Part shown: piece after piece, positions 31,601-42,341 of the stretch | Numbering within the stretch: position 1 is the first letter of the stretch | Layout of the letters: every line of letters starts with the position of its first letter | DNA from: Erodium maritimum | Lineage: Eukaryota; Streptophyta; Magnoliopsida; Geraniales; Geraniaceae | Assembly: GCA_963921825.1 (NCBI GenBank) | Contig: OY997588.1 | Location: 11,174,001 to 11,238,000, forward strand | DNA: 64,000 nt | Direction: 5' to 3' | Program-made: the position numbers and the translations under genes | The notes under the pieces: model-generated | The model's database searches: none | What the model was told of the DNA's origin: nothing | Seen by the model: the letters and a program-made list of their open reading frames with translations, nothing else

Positions 31601-33581
31601 GCAGCTGGTGAAAAACCTTTAACCAAATGGACAGTGTGATCTGCCTCTAAACCTGCAGTTGTAAGAACAGTAGAATCATCATGTTCTTACCAGATGTATC
31701 CTGAGAATGGGAAATCTTAATAGTGGTGAAATACATATCCTCCAAATGTATTTAGTACATCACTAGCTGGTAAAGTTTAAATGCAACGCCAAACAGGGAA
31801 CCAATTGATTTGGAAGAAAATAACAAAAATAAAATTATTGGTGCAACCTAAAAATAGTGGAGCGAAGCAACAAAGAAATTGGTAGACTAGTTCTACTTCA
31901 GATTGCAACTGGATATATAAACAGAAAAGAAAATACAATAGTAAAGGAAGCAGAACATTTAAGATCTATATATGCTAGTTCTTACATACTTAAATAAGAA
32001 GCCAATAGAAGGGTAAAATTGGATCCAATAGAACGAAGTAAAAATTGAGCTTATTGAAGCACTTATGAGCACATTTAGTAGTAGTGACTACTGAACCTGG
32101 CATCAATTTTTACAATTGCTAGCAAATAGTCTGTAATTTTCTGAAAAATAGCTCACAAGGATTCCCAACTAGCACCCAAAGCTGCTGCTCATACCCTTGA
32201 CTTCCCTTTCACCAGTACCCTACTATTAAAGTTAGAACCTCATCACCCTGAGCATTTATAAGGACTACATTTCAGGTCAGGTTGGATACCCCAAGGAACA
32301 ATACTAAACCAAATTGAATCATTGGATAGGAAAAGGATATTGTGCATCCTAAATTTGAAGAATATACTTGCCTAGTTGCAGGTAAATTTGAATAATATCA
32401 TTTAACTAGCTGAACTAGTCAGAGCTATAGACAGGAATATAATGCATGGAAAGTATGAATAGGTATAAGAATAAACACTATGAATTGCCTCTTCTGAGTT
32501 GATGAGACTTGAGAGAACAGGAGACTATAAAAATTTTCACTTTTTGAGCAAGCTAGTATTTAATATTATAAATCATTCAGTGAAGATTTAATCCACTGAT
32601 GCTATCAATTGCAATGTCACCAACCATCCGACACTGAATACAAGCGACAATAATTTATCTTCAAAAAGAAGTAACGTTGAATGATTGAGGAATGTAGTGA
32701 CCTTATATTTAATGCTTCTATAAAAATACTAACGGTTATTCGACAAAAATTAAAAAATGGAAATAACTAACATTGACCAACCACAAATGCTTTCCTTGCC
32801 ACTTATAAAGGCAAAATAAATCGATTAAAGATCTCATAAATATAACACTTAATGGAAACACAAATAACATATATGGAAATATGAGGTACATTCCAGTCAT
32901 TTTATTAGTAGCAAGAGAAGGAACTGGAGCAATGGAAACCAGATAATCTTAACGTATTACGCTGCCTCAAAATCATTGTGACATTTCCAGAACTAGCATT
33001 ACTGAACCTGCATTCAATAATCTGGAAAAATTAGGCTAACTCTCTTGATACCTTAAGCTCCAGCATATAGATTGTCTCTGCCAAGTCTTAGCATAACGTG
33101 CACAGGCAAATCAACACAATCTGCTCTCATCCATCATAATTCTACTAAATCAACCTAAGTATTAGGTTCCAAGCAAATCAAATCAAGCAAAACATGCAAT
33201 TAGGAACAGCACGCACCCGATCTCCGAAAGAGCAAACAAAATTCAGCAAAACCAAAACAACAGGAATTCGCATTCAACAACGACAAAAATGGCTATGTGC
33301 ACTTCCAAGCTCAATGCACGAGAACAAAAATGGAGCATACCATGGCTTTTAAGAGTTTGATCATCTTTCAGGATCCGGCCTTTGTAAATCAGGCGTTGCT
33401 GATCGGCGGGGATGTCACAGCTCCTAGCGAGAACAGTCTTGAAGGATCCAACGGTTGATTCGAGATTGACCTGAACGGAAAATTTGGTACCATTGGAGCA
33501 CCGGATGTTGACGGTGACTCCTCCATCTCCACCGCCGTGGGTAGATTCGGCTACGTCGTCAGCAGCTCCATCACCTCCCAT
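25635..33581 (-). CDS. DSK2: ubiquilin / DSK2-type ubiquitin receptor, 8 exons
   Basis: Predicted 552-aa shuttle factor that carries ubiquitinated cargo to the proteasome (and in plants also to ATG8 for autophagy). Exons: 33581-33341, 31652-30891, 30278-30064, 29968-29855, 29569-29511, 28520-28492, 25969-25880, 25783-25635; all joins are in frame. The N-terminal ubiquitin-like domain (about residues 22-93) has [17 protein letters not shown] and [20 protein letters not shown] Gly-rich linker follows, then STI1 repeats with many NP(D/E/Q)xMR units ([19 protein letters not shown] from about 162; [15 protein letters not shown] and NPEFLRQL later). The C-terminal UBA domain (about 504-552) reads [19 protein letters not shown] and ends ERLLGNSGH. 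Domain order and length are standard. Intron 6 is 2.5 kb and filled with transposon sequence. Arabidopsis has DSK2a and DSK2b; which one this corresponds to cannot be said. Confidence 0.95.
26590..27900. mobile_element. hAT-like non-autonomous insertion splitting a tandem repeat, in DSK2 intron 6
   Basis: Short tandem units built around TTATATGACGTAGTTGCTTG occur at 26590-26760 and resume at 27785-27900. Between them sits about 1 kb of unrelated sequence whose right end (at 27777), read inward, is TAGGGGTGTGCACGAGCGGG. Its left end (from about 26762) carries a degenerate version, TTGTGCAAATGACCC. TAGGGGTGTGCA-type ends are typical of plant hAT non-autonomous elements. The interior has GC-rich fragments such as CCGATGGGCGGATTTAG but no transposase frame. 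No perfect 8-bp target duplication was found, so the class is probable only. Confidence 0.5.
28005..28426 (+). mobile_element. TRIM/LTR remnant in DSK2 intron 6
   Basis: 28005-28110 resembles the interior of the composite TRIM at 9390-10308 (CCCATAAGTAGATGTCC, then TATGGCCCATATGCATATG). Further on, the purine tract GAGAGGGAG precedes an LTR-like unit that starts TGTTAGAG at 28233 and ends AATTAACA at 28426 (194 bp). That unit contains TATAAAGGGATGCTC. It probably represents the 3' end of a degraded element. Confidence 0.5.
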
Positions 33582-34008
33582 AGATACACCGGGAGGTCAC
33601 AAATCGCAACAGAAAATCTGAAAAATCGGATTGAAATGGAGCGAGAGAGATTGGAAACCCTAGGAGGAGAAATCGGGATGTTTGGTTTGATGGAAACAAG
33701 GAATTAAATGGATAGGTTTTTCGTTTTGGTGTATTGTTGTAATTGCGAAGATGGGAGACGGAAAAAGAAAAGTAGTTGGAATTTTTATTTGTTTTTGTTT
33801 TATTTTGGAAAAATACAAGGAAATAAACTTTAATTACAGTGTTAAAGAATCAGAGGTGACTTGGCCCGGAGAAGAACGTAAGGTATGTGGTACTTCGCTA
33901 ATTTTGATGTGGAAGTTCAGAGTTCATAAATTATATTTTACCATTGTATTTTTCTTGAACGAAAGTTGCGAAATTTAGTTGTGAATGATAAATTGTATTA
34001 CTAGCTCG
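33582..34008. promoter_or_regulatory. DSK2 upstream region
   Basis: Upstream flank of the minus-strand DSK2 gene. No clear TATA box was seen, and no other feature is supported. Confidence 0.4.
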
Positions 34009-35075
34009 GATGACGCAGCCCCTCTATTGTGTTCTGTTAGGGCTTAGAGGTGCTTTGCGATTTCTTCACGATTTCATGACGTTTTCAAGCGAGATGGAGG
34101 GTGGGGAGGAGGGCTGCGACGATGGGGTGGCCCTCTGTCGAAGCTGGACGTCCAGGGCTCGGCGTACGGGACTGGGTCGAAGGCGCTGGTGGAGGAGACG
34201 ACGGGAGTTGAGGATTTGATGCCGGAGGAGGAGTCGCTGAGGGAGGAGGACCCGGCGACGGCTTGCCCCCGTCGTACGCCGGCGAGAGGCCCGCGGCCTA
34301 AACGGCTGGGCAGTGGGGCAGGGAGGCGATCGCGGGAGGCGGGAGCAGATGGAGTCGACGGCGGTGGGGGTGTTGATCCTTTACTGCCGGCGTCCATGGG
34401 GGAGGAGACCACCCCCATCCCGGAGGCGGCGGTTGTGTGATGGAGGAGGCCGGGGAAGAAACCCTCTAGGGTTTTCCTTGGGAATGGGCCGGGTGGGCCT
34501 ACGGGCGTGGGCCTGGGTTACGAGGCGGTTCAGTCTGTGCTGGCACGGAGTTCGAGGAATTCTCAGAACTATGATGGTACGTCAAACATAACAGCGGCGG
34601 GGGGCTTCAAGCACCCTCGCCTCCAGGGGTGAGTACTGAAGGGGCCAGGGAGGGTTTGGTCGGCTGTACCTTCTCCCTGATGTATAGGTGGCATTGGTAC
34701 CACCAACAGCTGATGTGTTACTTCTCTACCACTTCGGAGTCAGCAATCCCGCGTACAGGAGCCCTACCATTATCAGTCAAGGGAGGACGACACACGCTGA
34801 CATACCGGGGAGTAATCGGTCCACCACTGCTTGTTTATCCTCTGATCTGCTCGATCAGTTTTCTTCTGGTTGGAGTATACTGTATCGGTGTCCCCAGATG
34901 CTACCGCAGTCCCCCCCCCCCCCCCCCCCCGACCGTCATTATGTCTAAGAGAAAATTTTATTTTTATGCACTTGTCTTTTTATTTTTGTTAGTTTGGTTT
35001 ATGTATGGTGATTCCTACGTTTGTGGGCACCAGATTGCTTTAAATTAATAATATCATCATTTCTCTAAAAAAATG
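34009..35075 (+). mobile_element. retroposon-like fragment with poly(A) end
   Basis: A GC-rich, frame-rich but unassignable 5' part (34009-34600) leads to a T-rich 3' part that ends AATAATATCATCATTTCTC plus a short A-run at about 35066-35072, like a LINE 3' end. A C-run interrupts it. No reverse transcriptase or ORF1 domain was recognised, so the assignment rests on texture and the tail only. Confidence 0.3.
34911..34930. repeat. poly(C) tract, 20 bases
   Basis: An uninterrupted run of 20 C. The exact length is uncertain. Confidence 0.95.
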
Positions 35076-36195
35076 TATCAGGGAGTTTTTTTTAAAGAAA
35101 GAGACACATATATTACATTATAATAAAAGAGTTGTTCCAATGATCAAAGTCGTATAAGGTTTTTGTCCAAAGAGCTCTAATAAAGAATTATTGTCAACTT
35201 TATAATAAGAGACAGTGTGAAGAAAATATAAAAGCGGAATGAAACTAAAACTAAAGAGTACAAATTGTCAAGGACCGTTCAAAATAGTGTCTAAACGCGA
35301 CTTCCTAATGATTCTTGTCATCGTGAGGTGGCGATCGAACTTGAACTCGACAGTTTGGACGGGTGGAGAGGTATGATTCAGGGATCCCTCTTGGTAAAGA
35401 TCCCTGAATCCCTGTTTACTCAAGGGGCTTGGTGAGGTTCCATAGCAGTTCTCGCCTGATTCGTCTAATTTTGCCCGACTATGACGTCGATCGTGTCCCT
35501 GCTCGAGACGTGGGAGGCTAACACGGAGAGTGCGATCATCACCGCAACAGGGAGTCGCGGATCATCGCCTATGTACCATCCGTCTGAGACAACAACGCTG
35601 GATTGTGGAAGCGAAGAGGATAACACCACCGCAACAAAAAGTCACAGCCCGTCGCTGATACGTCATTCTTCCGGTAACACTCCTGGATTGTGGATGTGTA
35701 TAGAAGAACACTACTAGGATTGGAGAGAAGAGGAGACACGATCGATCTCGTGGTGGTTGAAGGCGTGCACGGTTGTGGTTTCATGGCAGTTGGTACGACG
35801 GTTAGGGTTGAGAGCTCTCAACCCTATCAAAGGAAAAATTAAGTGAAACAAAATAGAACTATCGGCACGATGTTGTATTCGAGAATTTGTAAAAAAAAAG
35901 AAAGATAAAGCAATATCCAATATTTATAAAATTATATTTGAGAATTGTTATAATTTTTGTTAACACTTGAAACTAGTTTCTCTATTCACAACTATAATTT
36001 TATCAGGTAAAGATAATCTGTAATAGATTGTAATACTCAATTTACAATATGTTATTTAATAAGAGAATACAACAATTTGGATTCTCGGAGGAGTAGCGGA
36101 AACTGATTATGATTTCTATGGGCTCGATAGCATATATGATCATCTCCAGGGGACGAAATTCAGACCCTATTAGCCCAAAAAGAGGAATCTGACAT
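35076..36195. other. AT-rich spacer, nothing recognised
   Basis: Short frames only (for example 35481-35717). No family or RNA feature is supported. Confidence 0.4.
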
Positions 36196-36383
36196 GGAAA
36201 TCCTCTAATCCCTTACTTTTTCTTGTTCTGTATGGAAGGTTTGTCAAAGATTATCAAGAATGTCATTATGAAGGTCGAATTCATGATTGGCAGTTTTTAC
36301 ATGGCGCTCTGGTCATTTCTCATATGTTTTTTGTCGACGATCGCTATATCTTTTGCAACGTGACTCTCTTTGGTGTCAAGGTA
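36196..36383 (+). pseudogene. LINE reverse transcriptase fragment (catalytic-box region)
   Basis: A plus-strand frame reads RFVKDYQECHYEGRIHDWQF, then LHGALVISHMFFVDDRYIFC. This matches the plant LINE pattern '...RGAPxISHLLFADDSFLFC' around reverse-transcriptase motif C. The usual FADD is FVDD here. It is preceded by PLLFLVLYGR, the 'SPYLFILC' region. It is a roughly 190-bp fragment with no complete ORF. Confidence 0.6.
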
Positions 36384-36559
36384 ATTTTATGAATTATAAT
36401 TTTATTCATTTCATTAATTAAAATATTAATAATTTCATTAATTTAAATTTCATGTATGTTAAATTGTAGTTAAATTATATGTTTAATTTTAGTTATGTAT
36501 GATCAAAGTTTGAATCATCCATTTTTAATTGTAATTAAAATTTAAATGTCAACGTAGGT
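36384..36559. other. AT-rich spacer
   Basis: Nothing recognised. Confidence 0.4.
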
Positions 36560-37720
36560 GGAATAGGACAACCGGCCTACCCAACGGGACAACCGCCCAA
36601 TCCAATTGGACAGCCACCAAACACGATTGGGGTATTCAAAACCACCCAATGTTCGACCCTTACAACATGGGGGCCAACTACTTCGGTCAACAACAATTCT
36701 CGATGACGGTCGTCACCGCAACTCGCATGTCGTCTACTTCATCATCCGTGGGACCGAGGACCCGGGAGACACAAAAAAGGCGAAGCAAATGCCCCCCTGA
36801 AGTGGATATGCTCATGATTAACGCCTAGCTAAGCTACGCACAACGCACACCCCCGTCATTGGAACCTCTCAAGATGGGAACATGCTCTGGAGCATGGTGA
36901 AGAGGCGCTTGTGCAAAGCTGGGAATTTCCCAACCAATCAGTGGACGGTGCAAGCCGTCAAGAGCCATTTCAACAAAAGTATTACAAGAGTCGGGCGGTA
37001 TATCACACTGATGAGGAAGGAGAGGGCCCAGGTAGGTCATAGCGGCTGGAACGACGAAAAGTTTAGGGAGAGGTGATGGAACTCTATCGAATTCACACCA
37101 TGCCTCTAAAAAACGAGCCGAAGATTTTCAAGCTCCACCATTGGATACAGCCGTTGGAAAATGATGACAAGTTCTGGGCATATGAAGGCGAAGCTAGGGT
37201 ACTTCGACGACGATTGGACGAGTCCGGCAGTTATAGCAGCACAACCCCGCCCACTTCACTCCCTACCGACGATGATAATGTCACACATTTAAGTGGTGAC
37301 GAGTAACCAACCGGACATCCTAGTTCCCCAATCGCTCCAAGTTTCCCAACCGGGGGTACAAGTTCGCCAACCGGACGTCCAAGTTCCCCAACCAGGGGTA
37401 CAAGTTCCCCAATTGGCATGCCGCCTCCACGAGAACGCCCAATTGGCAATAAGGCCGCGAAGAGGAAGGGGAAGAGTATGGCGGACAGAGCATTGTATCT
37501 CGTCCAAATTGATCAGGGGATGTGTGAGAAGGCGAAGCTTACCGTGACTCTTGACCAGAAAATTGATAAATATATGCAGGAAGTTAAAGATATGAAGGCT
37601 ACGGACACGTCCTATTTTACCGCGGAACAGAAGGAGCATCATTTGGAAATGTTGCAGGTATGGATGACTCAAATTCGAAAACTTCATAAACAAATCGACC
37701 ACATTAATAGGGATGCATAA
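36560..37720 (+). pseudogene. PIF/Harbinger-associated Myb-like ORF relic (NAM-associated C-terminal type)
   Basis: Fragments in shifting plus frames preserve the order of the plant Harbinger accessory protein, often annotated as 'glutathione S-transferase T3-like' or 'NAM-associated'. They are: a Gly/Gln/Pro-rich N-part ending MFDPYNMGANYFGQQQFS; a Myb/SANT-like part (36882-37076) with LWSMVKRRLCKAGNFP, WTVQAVKSHFNKSITRVGRY and SGWNDEKF; then ELYRIHTMPLKNEPKIFKLH (37073-37306); then RPIGNKAAKRKGKSMADRAL (37418-37720) with a coiled-coil-like tail that ends in HINRDA. A short tandem repeat encoding VQVPQPG/VQVRQPD units lies at 37300-37400. Stops and frameshifts show it is inactive. Confidence 0.6.
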
Positions 37721-37884
37721 TTATGTAAAAAAAATTATTTATGTAATTTTTTAAGTGATGTACTGTTTAATTATTATTTTTTATGATTTTTTTATTTCTA
37801 TTTATGAATTTTATTTAGTAGTTGTTGATTTAAAAATAACGTTAACATATTCAGTTAAAAGCTTAATTAATTACACAGTCAGCA

Positions 37885-38030
37885 TTTATGAAAATCCTGC
37901 CCCCCATACCTGCCCCTCTGATGTGGAGCACACTCTGTTTAGGGGGGCAAGGGGCTAAACCCTGCCCAGTCAACAGAGGATTCAGCCTCAAGCCTCGGGG
38001 TTTCTGTTCCCCTTGATACGAATGCTCTTA
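37885..38030 (+). mobile_element. probable right terminus of a Harbinger-type element
   Basis: A GC-rich segment ends GATACGAATGCTCTTA. Read inward, AGAGCATTCGTATC resembles plant PIF/Harbinger terminal repeats, and the terminal TTA fits their 3-bp target. A matching left terminus was not located, so the extent is unknown. Confidence 0.4.
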
Positions 38031-38570
38031 GGGTTGAATTAATGTGTGTAGGGTCAACTTAATTAGGTTGGGGACTATACACTATGTTATTTGTTATGGT
38101 TGAATTGATTTGTGTAGGGTCAACTTAATTTTTTGTACTTACCATCGCATTGTGATTGTTCCGGTCAAAGCAAAATCAGGATGATGGGAATGCAATTTAT
38201 GTGTTTTCTTTTAAGTTAATGTATTTAAAATACATTTGTACAACATCTGTGTATTATGTATGTGATAAGACACAATAATAACTAGAAAATCCATTAAAGG
38301 CTGGCCCAAAGTTAATAACTTGAAAATCCATTAAAGATTGGCCCAAAATAGATATTGCCCAACATTATTCAAAAGATTTTGACAATCAAACAAAAGCTGG
38401 CCCATAATTGATCATTGAAACGGCCCACGGCCCAATAATAAGACCTGATCATCTAAAACCTAATATAATAAGTTGACAGAGATAGAGGAGGGGAGAGGAA
38501 ACAGATCTGAGGGTTTTGAGGAGAGAAACAGCGGGGCAAGCAGATTTGAGGGATCAGAGATCTGAGGATG

Positions 38571-38896
38571 CCTACCAAATAATAGCCATGCTTGAATATC
38601 CGAACTGTCAGCCTCTTGGTTGTCTTGATTCTACGTAAGTTTTCCGTCCATATAAAAGTCACGTCCGCGTACCGAGGTGGGTCACTCAGGGGCGATAGAA
38701 CTGGCACAACCAATCCAGTTAAGGATGACGAAGGGGAGGAGAAAAGGATGGCGAAGGGTGTGCTAGTTTTGTCGCCCCTGAGTGACCCACCTCGGTACGT
38801 GGACGTGACTTTCATATGGAAAAAAAACTTACGTAGAGTCAAGACAGCCAAAAGGCTGACAGTTTGGATATTCAAACATAACTATTATATGGTATG
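38571..38896. repeat. gapless inverted duplication, 138-bp arms with 50-bp loop
   Basis: Arm A (38571-38708) and the reverse complement of arm B (38896-38759) align over 138 bp without a gap. By direct comparison there are 17 mismatches, 14 of them transitions (C/T or A/G). The loop is 38709-38758. Transcription would give a long, nearly perfect hairpin. Arm B lies inside the plus-strand ORF 38592-39338 and arm A is its antisense twin. Confidence 0.9.
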
Positions 38897-39338
38897 TTTC
38901 CACCGCGAAGCGGAACAATTTTGGCAATTCATGAACTCCCATGCGATCGATGGAGCCCGTAACTTGGACTTCATTGAGGATTACGACCCATTCAGACTAG
39001 GTGGTGATTACAACAATATCATATTCTGCAGGGAGAAGTATTATCTCAACGAGTTGTACAATTACAAAAGGCAACACGGCCCGGGTGAAAAACAAGCTGC
39101 TCTTTGGGATCTAGAGGTCGACCGTCGTTGCAACAAATCAGTGCCATTTGCAAAGAAATTGAAAAGTAAGTTGTCCAACTTATTCACCAAATGGGGAAAG
39201 TGGTCCAAGTGCCTCCAACAGAAGCGTCAGCTGGATGATGAGTCCCCAGCAGCAGAAGAAAAACGTGCCCTGGCCAAGAAGAAATTGAATGTGGCGGCTG
39301 ATGAATTCACTAAGCTTCCGGGGGACAAGGATCAGTAA
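38592..39338 (+). CDS. hypothetical protein overlapping an inverted repeat
   Basis: A 248-aa ORF I do not recognise. The first roughly 95 codons cross both arms of the hairpin, so the likely functional start is a later Met, perhaps at 38748 (MAKGVLVLSPLSDPPRYVDV). The remaining part looks like real protein: YYMVCFHREAEQFWQFMNSH, an acidic-aromatic block FIEDYDPFRLGGDYNNIIFC, then a basic, charged helical C-terminus (KSKLSNLFTKWGKWSKCLQQ and EEKRALAKKKLNVAADEF), possibly a coiled coil. There is no signal peptide or membrane segment. Upstream, 38440-38580 is GA-rich, like a leader. It may be a lineage-specific gene, a transposon-captured fragment or a relic; no function is proposed. Confidence 0.4.
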   Translation: MNIRTVSLLVVLILRKFSVHIKVTSAYRGGSLRGDRTGTTNPVKDDEGEEKRMAKGVLVLSPLSDPPRYVDVTFIWKKNLRRVKTAKRLTVWIFKHNYYMVCFHREAEQFWQFMNSHAIDGARNLDFIEDYDPFRLGGDYNNIIFCREKYYLNELYNYKRQHGPGEKQAALWDLEVDRRCNKSVPFAKKLKSKLSNLFTKWGKWSKCLQQKRQLDDESPAAEEKRALAKKKLNVAADEFTKLPGDKDQ

Positions 39339-40796
39339 GTTGATTGTGGTCGCGGACGAGAACGAGATGAGGAGTGAGGACTAAGCAGAAAGCTGGGAGC
39401 AAAAAAGCCATCGAGCATCTGGTCACTCAGACCAAAATATTATGTTAGCTAGTTTAAGAATACTATATCTTTGTTACAAGAAGTGGGTTGGGGTTGTCTG
39501 GTACATGCATTGGGTTTTGTGGAAGCATATTACCGTCGTTTCATTTATATATAATGATTATTAGTTATTGACATCTTAGTTATATAATGATTATTAGTTA
39601 TATATATAATGATCATTAGTTATATCATATCTGTACACTTCCTATTCATAATCATATCCCACCATCTCTGCACAAGGCCGAACTAATGATTATTATGGCC
39701 TAAAGCGACAATTTAATCGATACTTTTTTTCTTATGAAAGAATACAATAGGAAAATAGGTAAATTTTCTCATATAAAAAATTATACTGGATGATGTTGAG
39801 AAAATGAGCTTCCACATCTATTTATAACACTAAAAAGTCTAAAATGAATTATGGATATTAGTTTCGAATAAGACATCATCGACAGATAAGATTTAGCGTC
39901 TAGAATTCTATACAAAAATCCAAATATTCAAGGATTTACATTTATCCCTGAATAATATATATTCATGTCTGGTTTGGATGTGATAGGTTAAAGATAATTC
40001 TAGTTTATTGCATTAAATTATCTAGAATATATGTGACGTCGTGTATGGCTAGCTATTTTCATTATCTTCTAGAAATTTCTAAACTTCAAATAATTTTAAA
40101 ATACTAAATATAGGTTTTCACTATGATGAATCAAATATAACCAAAAATAAGAAACTCGTCAGAACTTAGAAAAACGGTGCAAGACAGTAGGTAGGTGAGA
40201 ATTTTCAAGAACTAAGGGTATTCGGTATTGAAACCCACCGTTTAACCAACACAAACAATATAGGTCAAACCCAATACATTCTTCTAGTTACCTCATGATA
40301 TATGTCGAACATCATTAAAAAAAATTGCTCTCTAAAGATTAAATATGCTTATAAACAAGCTCATGTTAATTGATCCTTTTGATTTTTTATGAAGGAACCA
40401 GAAATAAATCATTATTCATGTTCATGACCTTTGGTTTTTGCTCTCTGTTGAGCATCTTCATGTCAACAATTGGGAAGCATTTTCATCACCAATGAGTGAG
40501 TCATTTTCCTAGAGTATGGACAATAGAACTTCATGTTATATGTATATAAAGTCAACTCTATTTATTATCTTGAATAATCATGAAATGAAACTTTCGTAAT
40601 ACCTCTTTTATTGCAATAATTTTTTAATAGTTTCTCTTTCTCTTGACAACTTACTCTATCATATTGGTTTGGTTGAATCATTTCTGTAATGAAGTTGATA
40701 AATTGATTGTCATGCATCAAACAAATACTATAGTATGTATATAAATATTCACACATCTTTTCTTTGATTTTGTTCCATTCTTATGTTTGGTCCCCA
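39339..40796. other. AT-rich spacer, nothing recognised
   Basis: Small local repeats of TTATATATAATGATNATTAG at about 39545-39625. No supported gene. Confidence 0.4.
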
Positions 40797-41251
40797 TTTT
40801 TTTTATAAGCTCGAAAGATTATTAATAAGACCGATTTCAAAAAAAGGAATCAGAATGCCCTGAATTACAAGGAAACAGGGTGGAAACCAACGATTACAAA
40901 AGGACTCCATCAAAGGGAGCCAAAAGGACAAGCCTTTTCTAAAAAGAAAAACAGGGATAAAAAACCGAAAAAGAAAACTCGTCAATCCTCGCTTCCCAAA
41001 GTCAACGACGAGACGTTGCATCCTTCTTCTTGGCAGCCAAACCACAAACTGTAGTCCATGCATCGGTTCCCTGAGACGATATTGCGACTTGAGTGTTTCC
41101 ACTTCGGCCTTGCTCAACCTGTTTTCTTATATCGACGAGGCGAACAAATCGTTCCCGATCCAAAGAAACCTTTTGTTTATATGACATGGCATAGAATTCC
41201 GATAAATGCTTAGGTGGGCGACTCACCCGCTTCGATTTGACGAGGGCATCC
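40797..41251 (-). mobile_element. LINE 3' fragment: ORF1-like C-terminus plus tail
   Basis: On the minus strand a short frame (ALVKSKRVSRPPKHLSEF, then SLDRERFVRLVDIRKQ, ending AAKKKDATSRR) stops and is followed by about 200 bp of tail ending CTTTCGAGCTTAT plus an A-run (40804-40797). The organisation parallels the copy at 20795-22110: a hydrophilic ORF end joined directly to a polyadenylated tail, with no reverse transcriptase. The protein piece itself is not diagnostic, so this is a tentative call. Confidence 0.4.
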
Positions 41252-41707
41252 TTCCACGGAGATAATTATTGGTAAATTGAACTTTCATGTTTTGTTTCAC
41301 AAACGATACTTTTCACTATTAAATAGATATCCATAGAGTTGTTAGAACGTGCAATAATCAAGAAAAATTCTCATCCTTTTGGATGTAAATTGTTTTTTTT
41401 TTTCCTTCTAAAGCATAAATATGAATAGAGAATAAAATTGGCATAACTAGTGATAAAATTCAATTTGCAAATTATAAGTCTAATATTTTTTTTATGATTA
41501 GATTTGATCAAATAGTAACAAATTCTTAATTTTGGGGGTCGTTTTTGATCCAAAGCCTTAAGCGACTGATTATTTAATTTTATGAGGCTTTTTCGATCCG
41601 AGGCCTTAAGCGGTTGCTTAACTTGCTTAAAGCTTGAGACGACCCTACCTCTGCATCACATTGTCCTAGACAAGTAATATCTCTGAGAAGTCATATCATA
41701 CACCCTC
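41252..41707. other. AT-rich spacer
   Basis: Contains two short related pieces, CCTTAAGCGACTG and CCTTAAGCGGTTG, about 55 bp apart. No gene supported. Confidence 0.4.
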
Positions 41708-42319
41708 GTGACTAGAATCCCTATAGACTACCATATTTATTTAATGTTGGCCACAACATCACCTTTAAACGTGTCGAAAAATGATCGAATTTGGCCGTCT
41801 AATTTGTCGGAATCCCGAACATGCCTCCCTGGTTCACTTCTCGATGGGATTACCTCACCGATTCATGATATTATGCATGCGATAGGGGGGAGTTGTTTCG
41901 GAAGCAACACTACGTCCCATTTCCGGTGTTTATGTCAGTCCCGGGATCCCCCAGTACCACGCCTCGAACCCCCATCCGGTGTCATCTACGTTCCCGAGTT
42001 GCATGACCTTTCATCAGTCAACAACCTTCCCGGGGTCCAGCTCGAGGACGGGCCACAATGGGATGCGATGCTCGCCTCGGGAATCCCTCGCCCACCTCCA
42101 ATGATACGTTCCCGCGTCCCCCCCAGACATTCGCAAGGCGAGCAACCCACACCAATCGGATGTACACCACCCGAATGTACCAGAAATCCCTCGCCCACCT
42201 CCAATGTACCTCGTCATTGTAACCTGTCAAACCCCGATGACTTATCGCACAACAAAGAACTGCAAAAAACACTAAAGCGTCACAAAAATAAGGTGAAGAT
42301 GTTTAAGGGGGTTGGTTGA
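41708..42319 (+). pseudogene. unrecognised 203-aa frame, probably transposon-derived
   Basis: Pro/Ser-rich and without a recognised domain. A duplicated PSPTSN/PRPPPM-type segment (CTCGCCCACCTCCAATG at about 42087 and 42191) shows internal repetition. It lies directly upstream of the duplicated Harbinger-type sequence at 42342-43713 and ends KTLKRHKNKVKMFKGVG. It may be part of the same degraded accessory ORF. I do not assign a function. Confidence 0.3.
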
Positions 42320-42341
42320 AGTTCAAGCACATCTACCATAG

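Noticed and set aside
34074-34418. 114-aa Pro/Ser-rich minus-strand frame
   Set aside because: Low complexity, no domain, no sensible start context, and situated in retroposon-like GC-rich DNA with equally long frames on the other strand.
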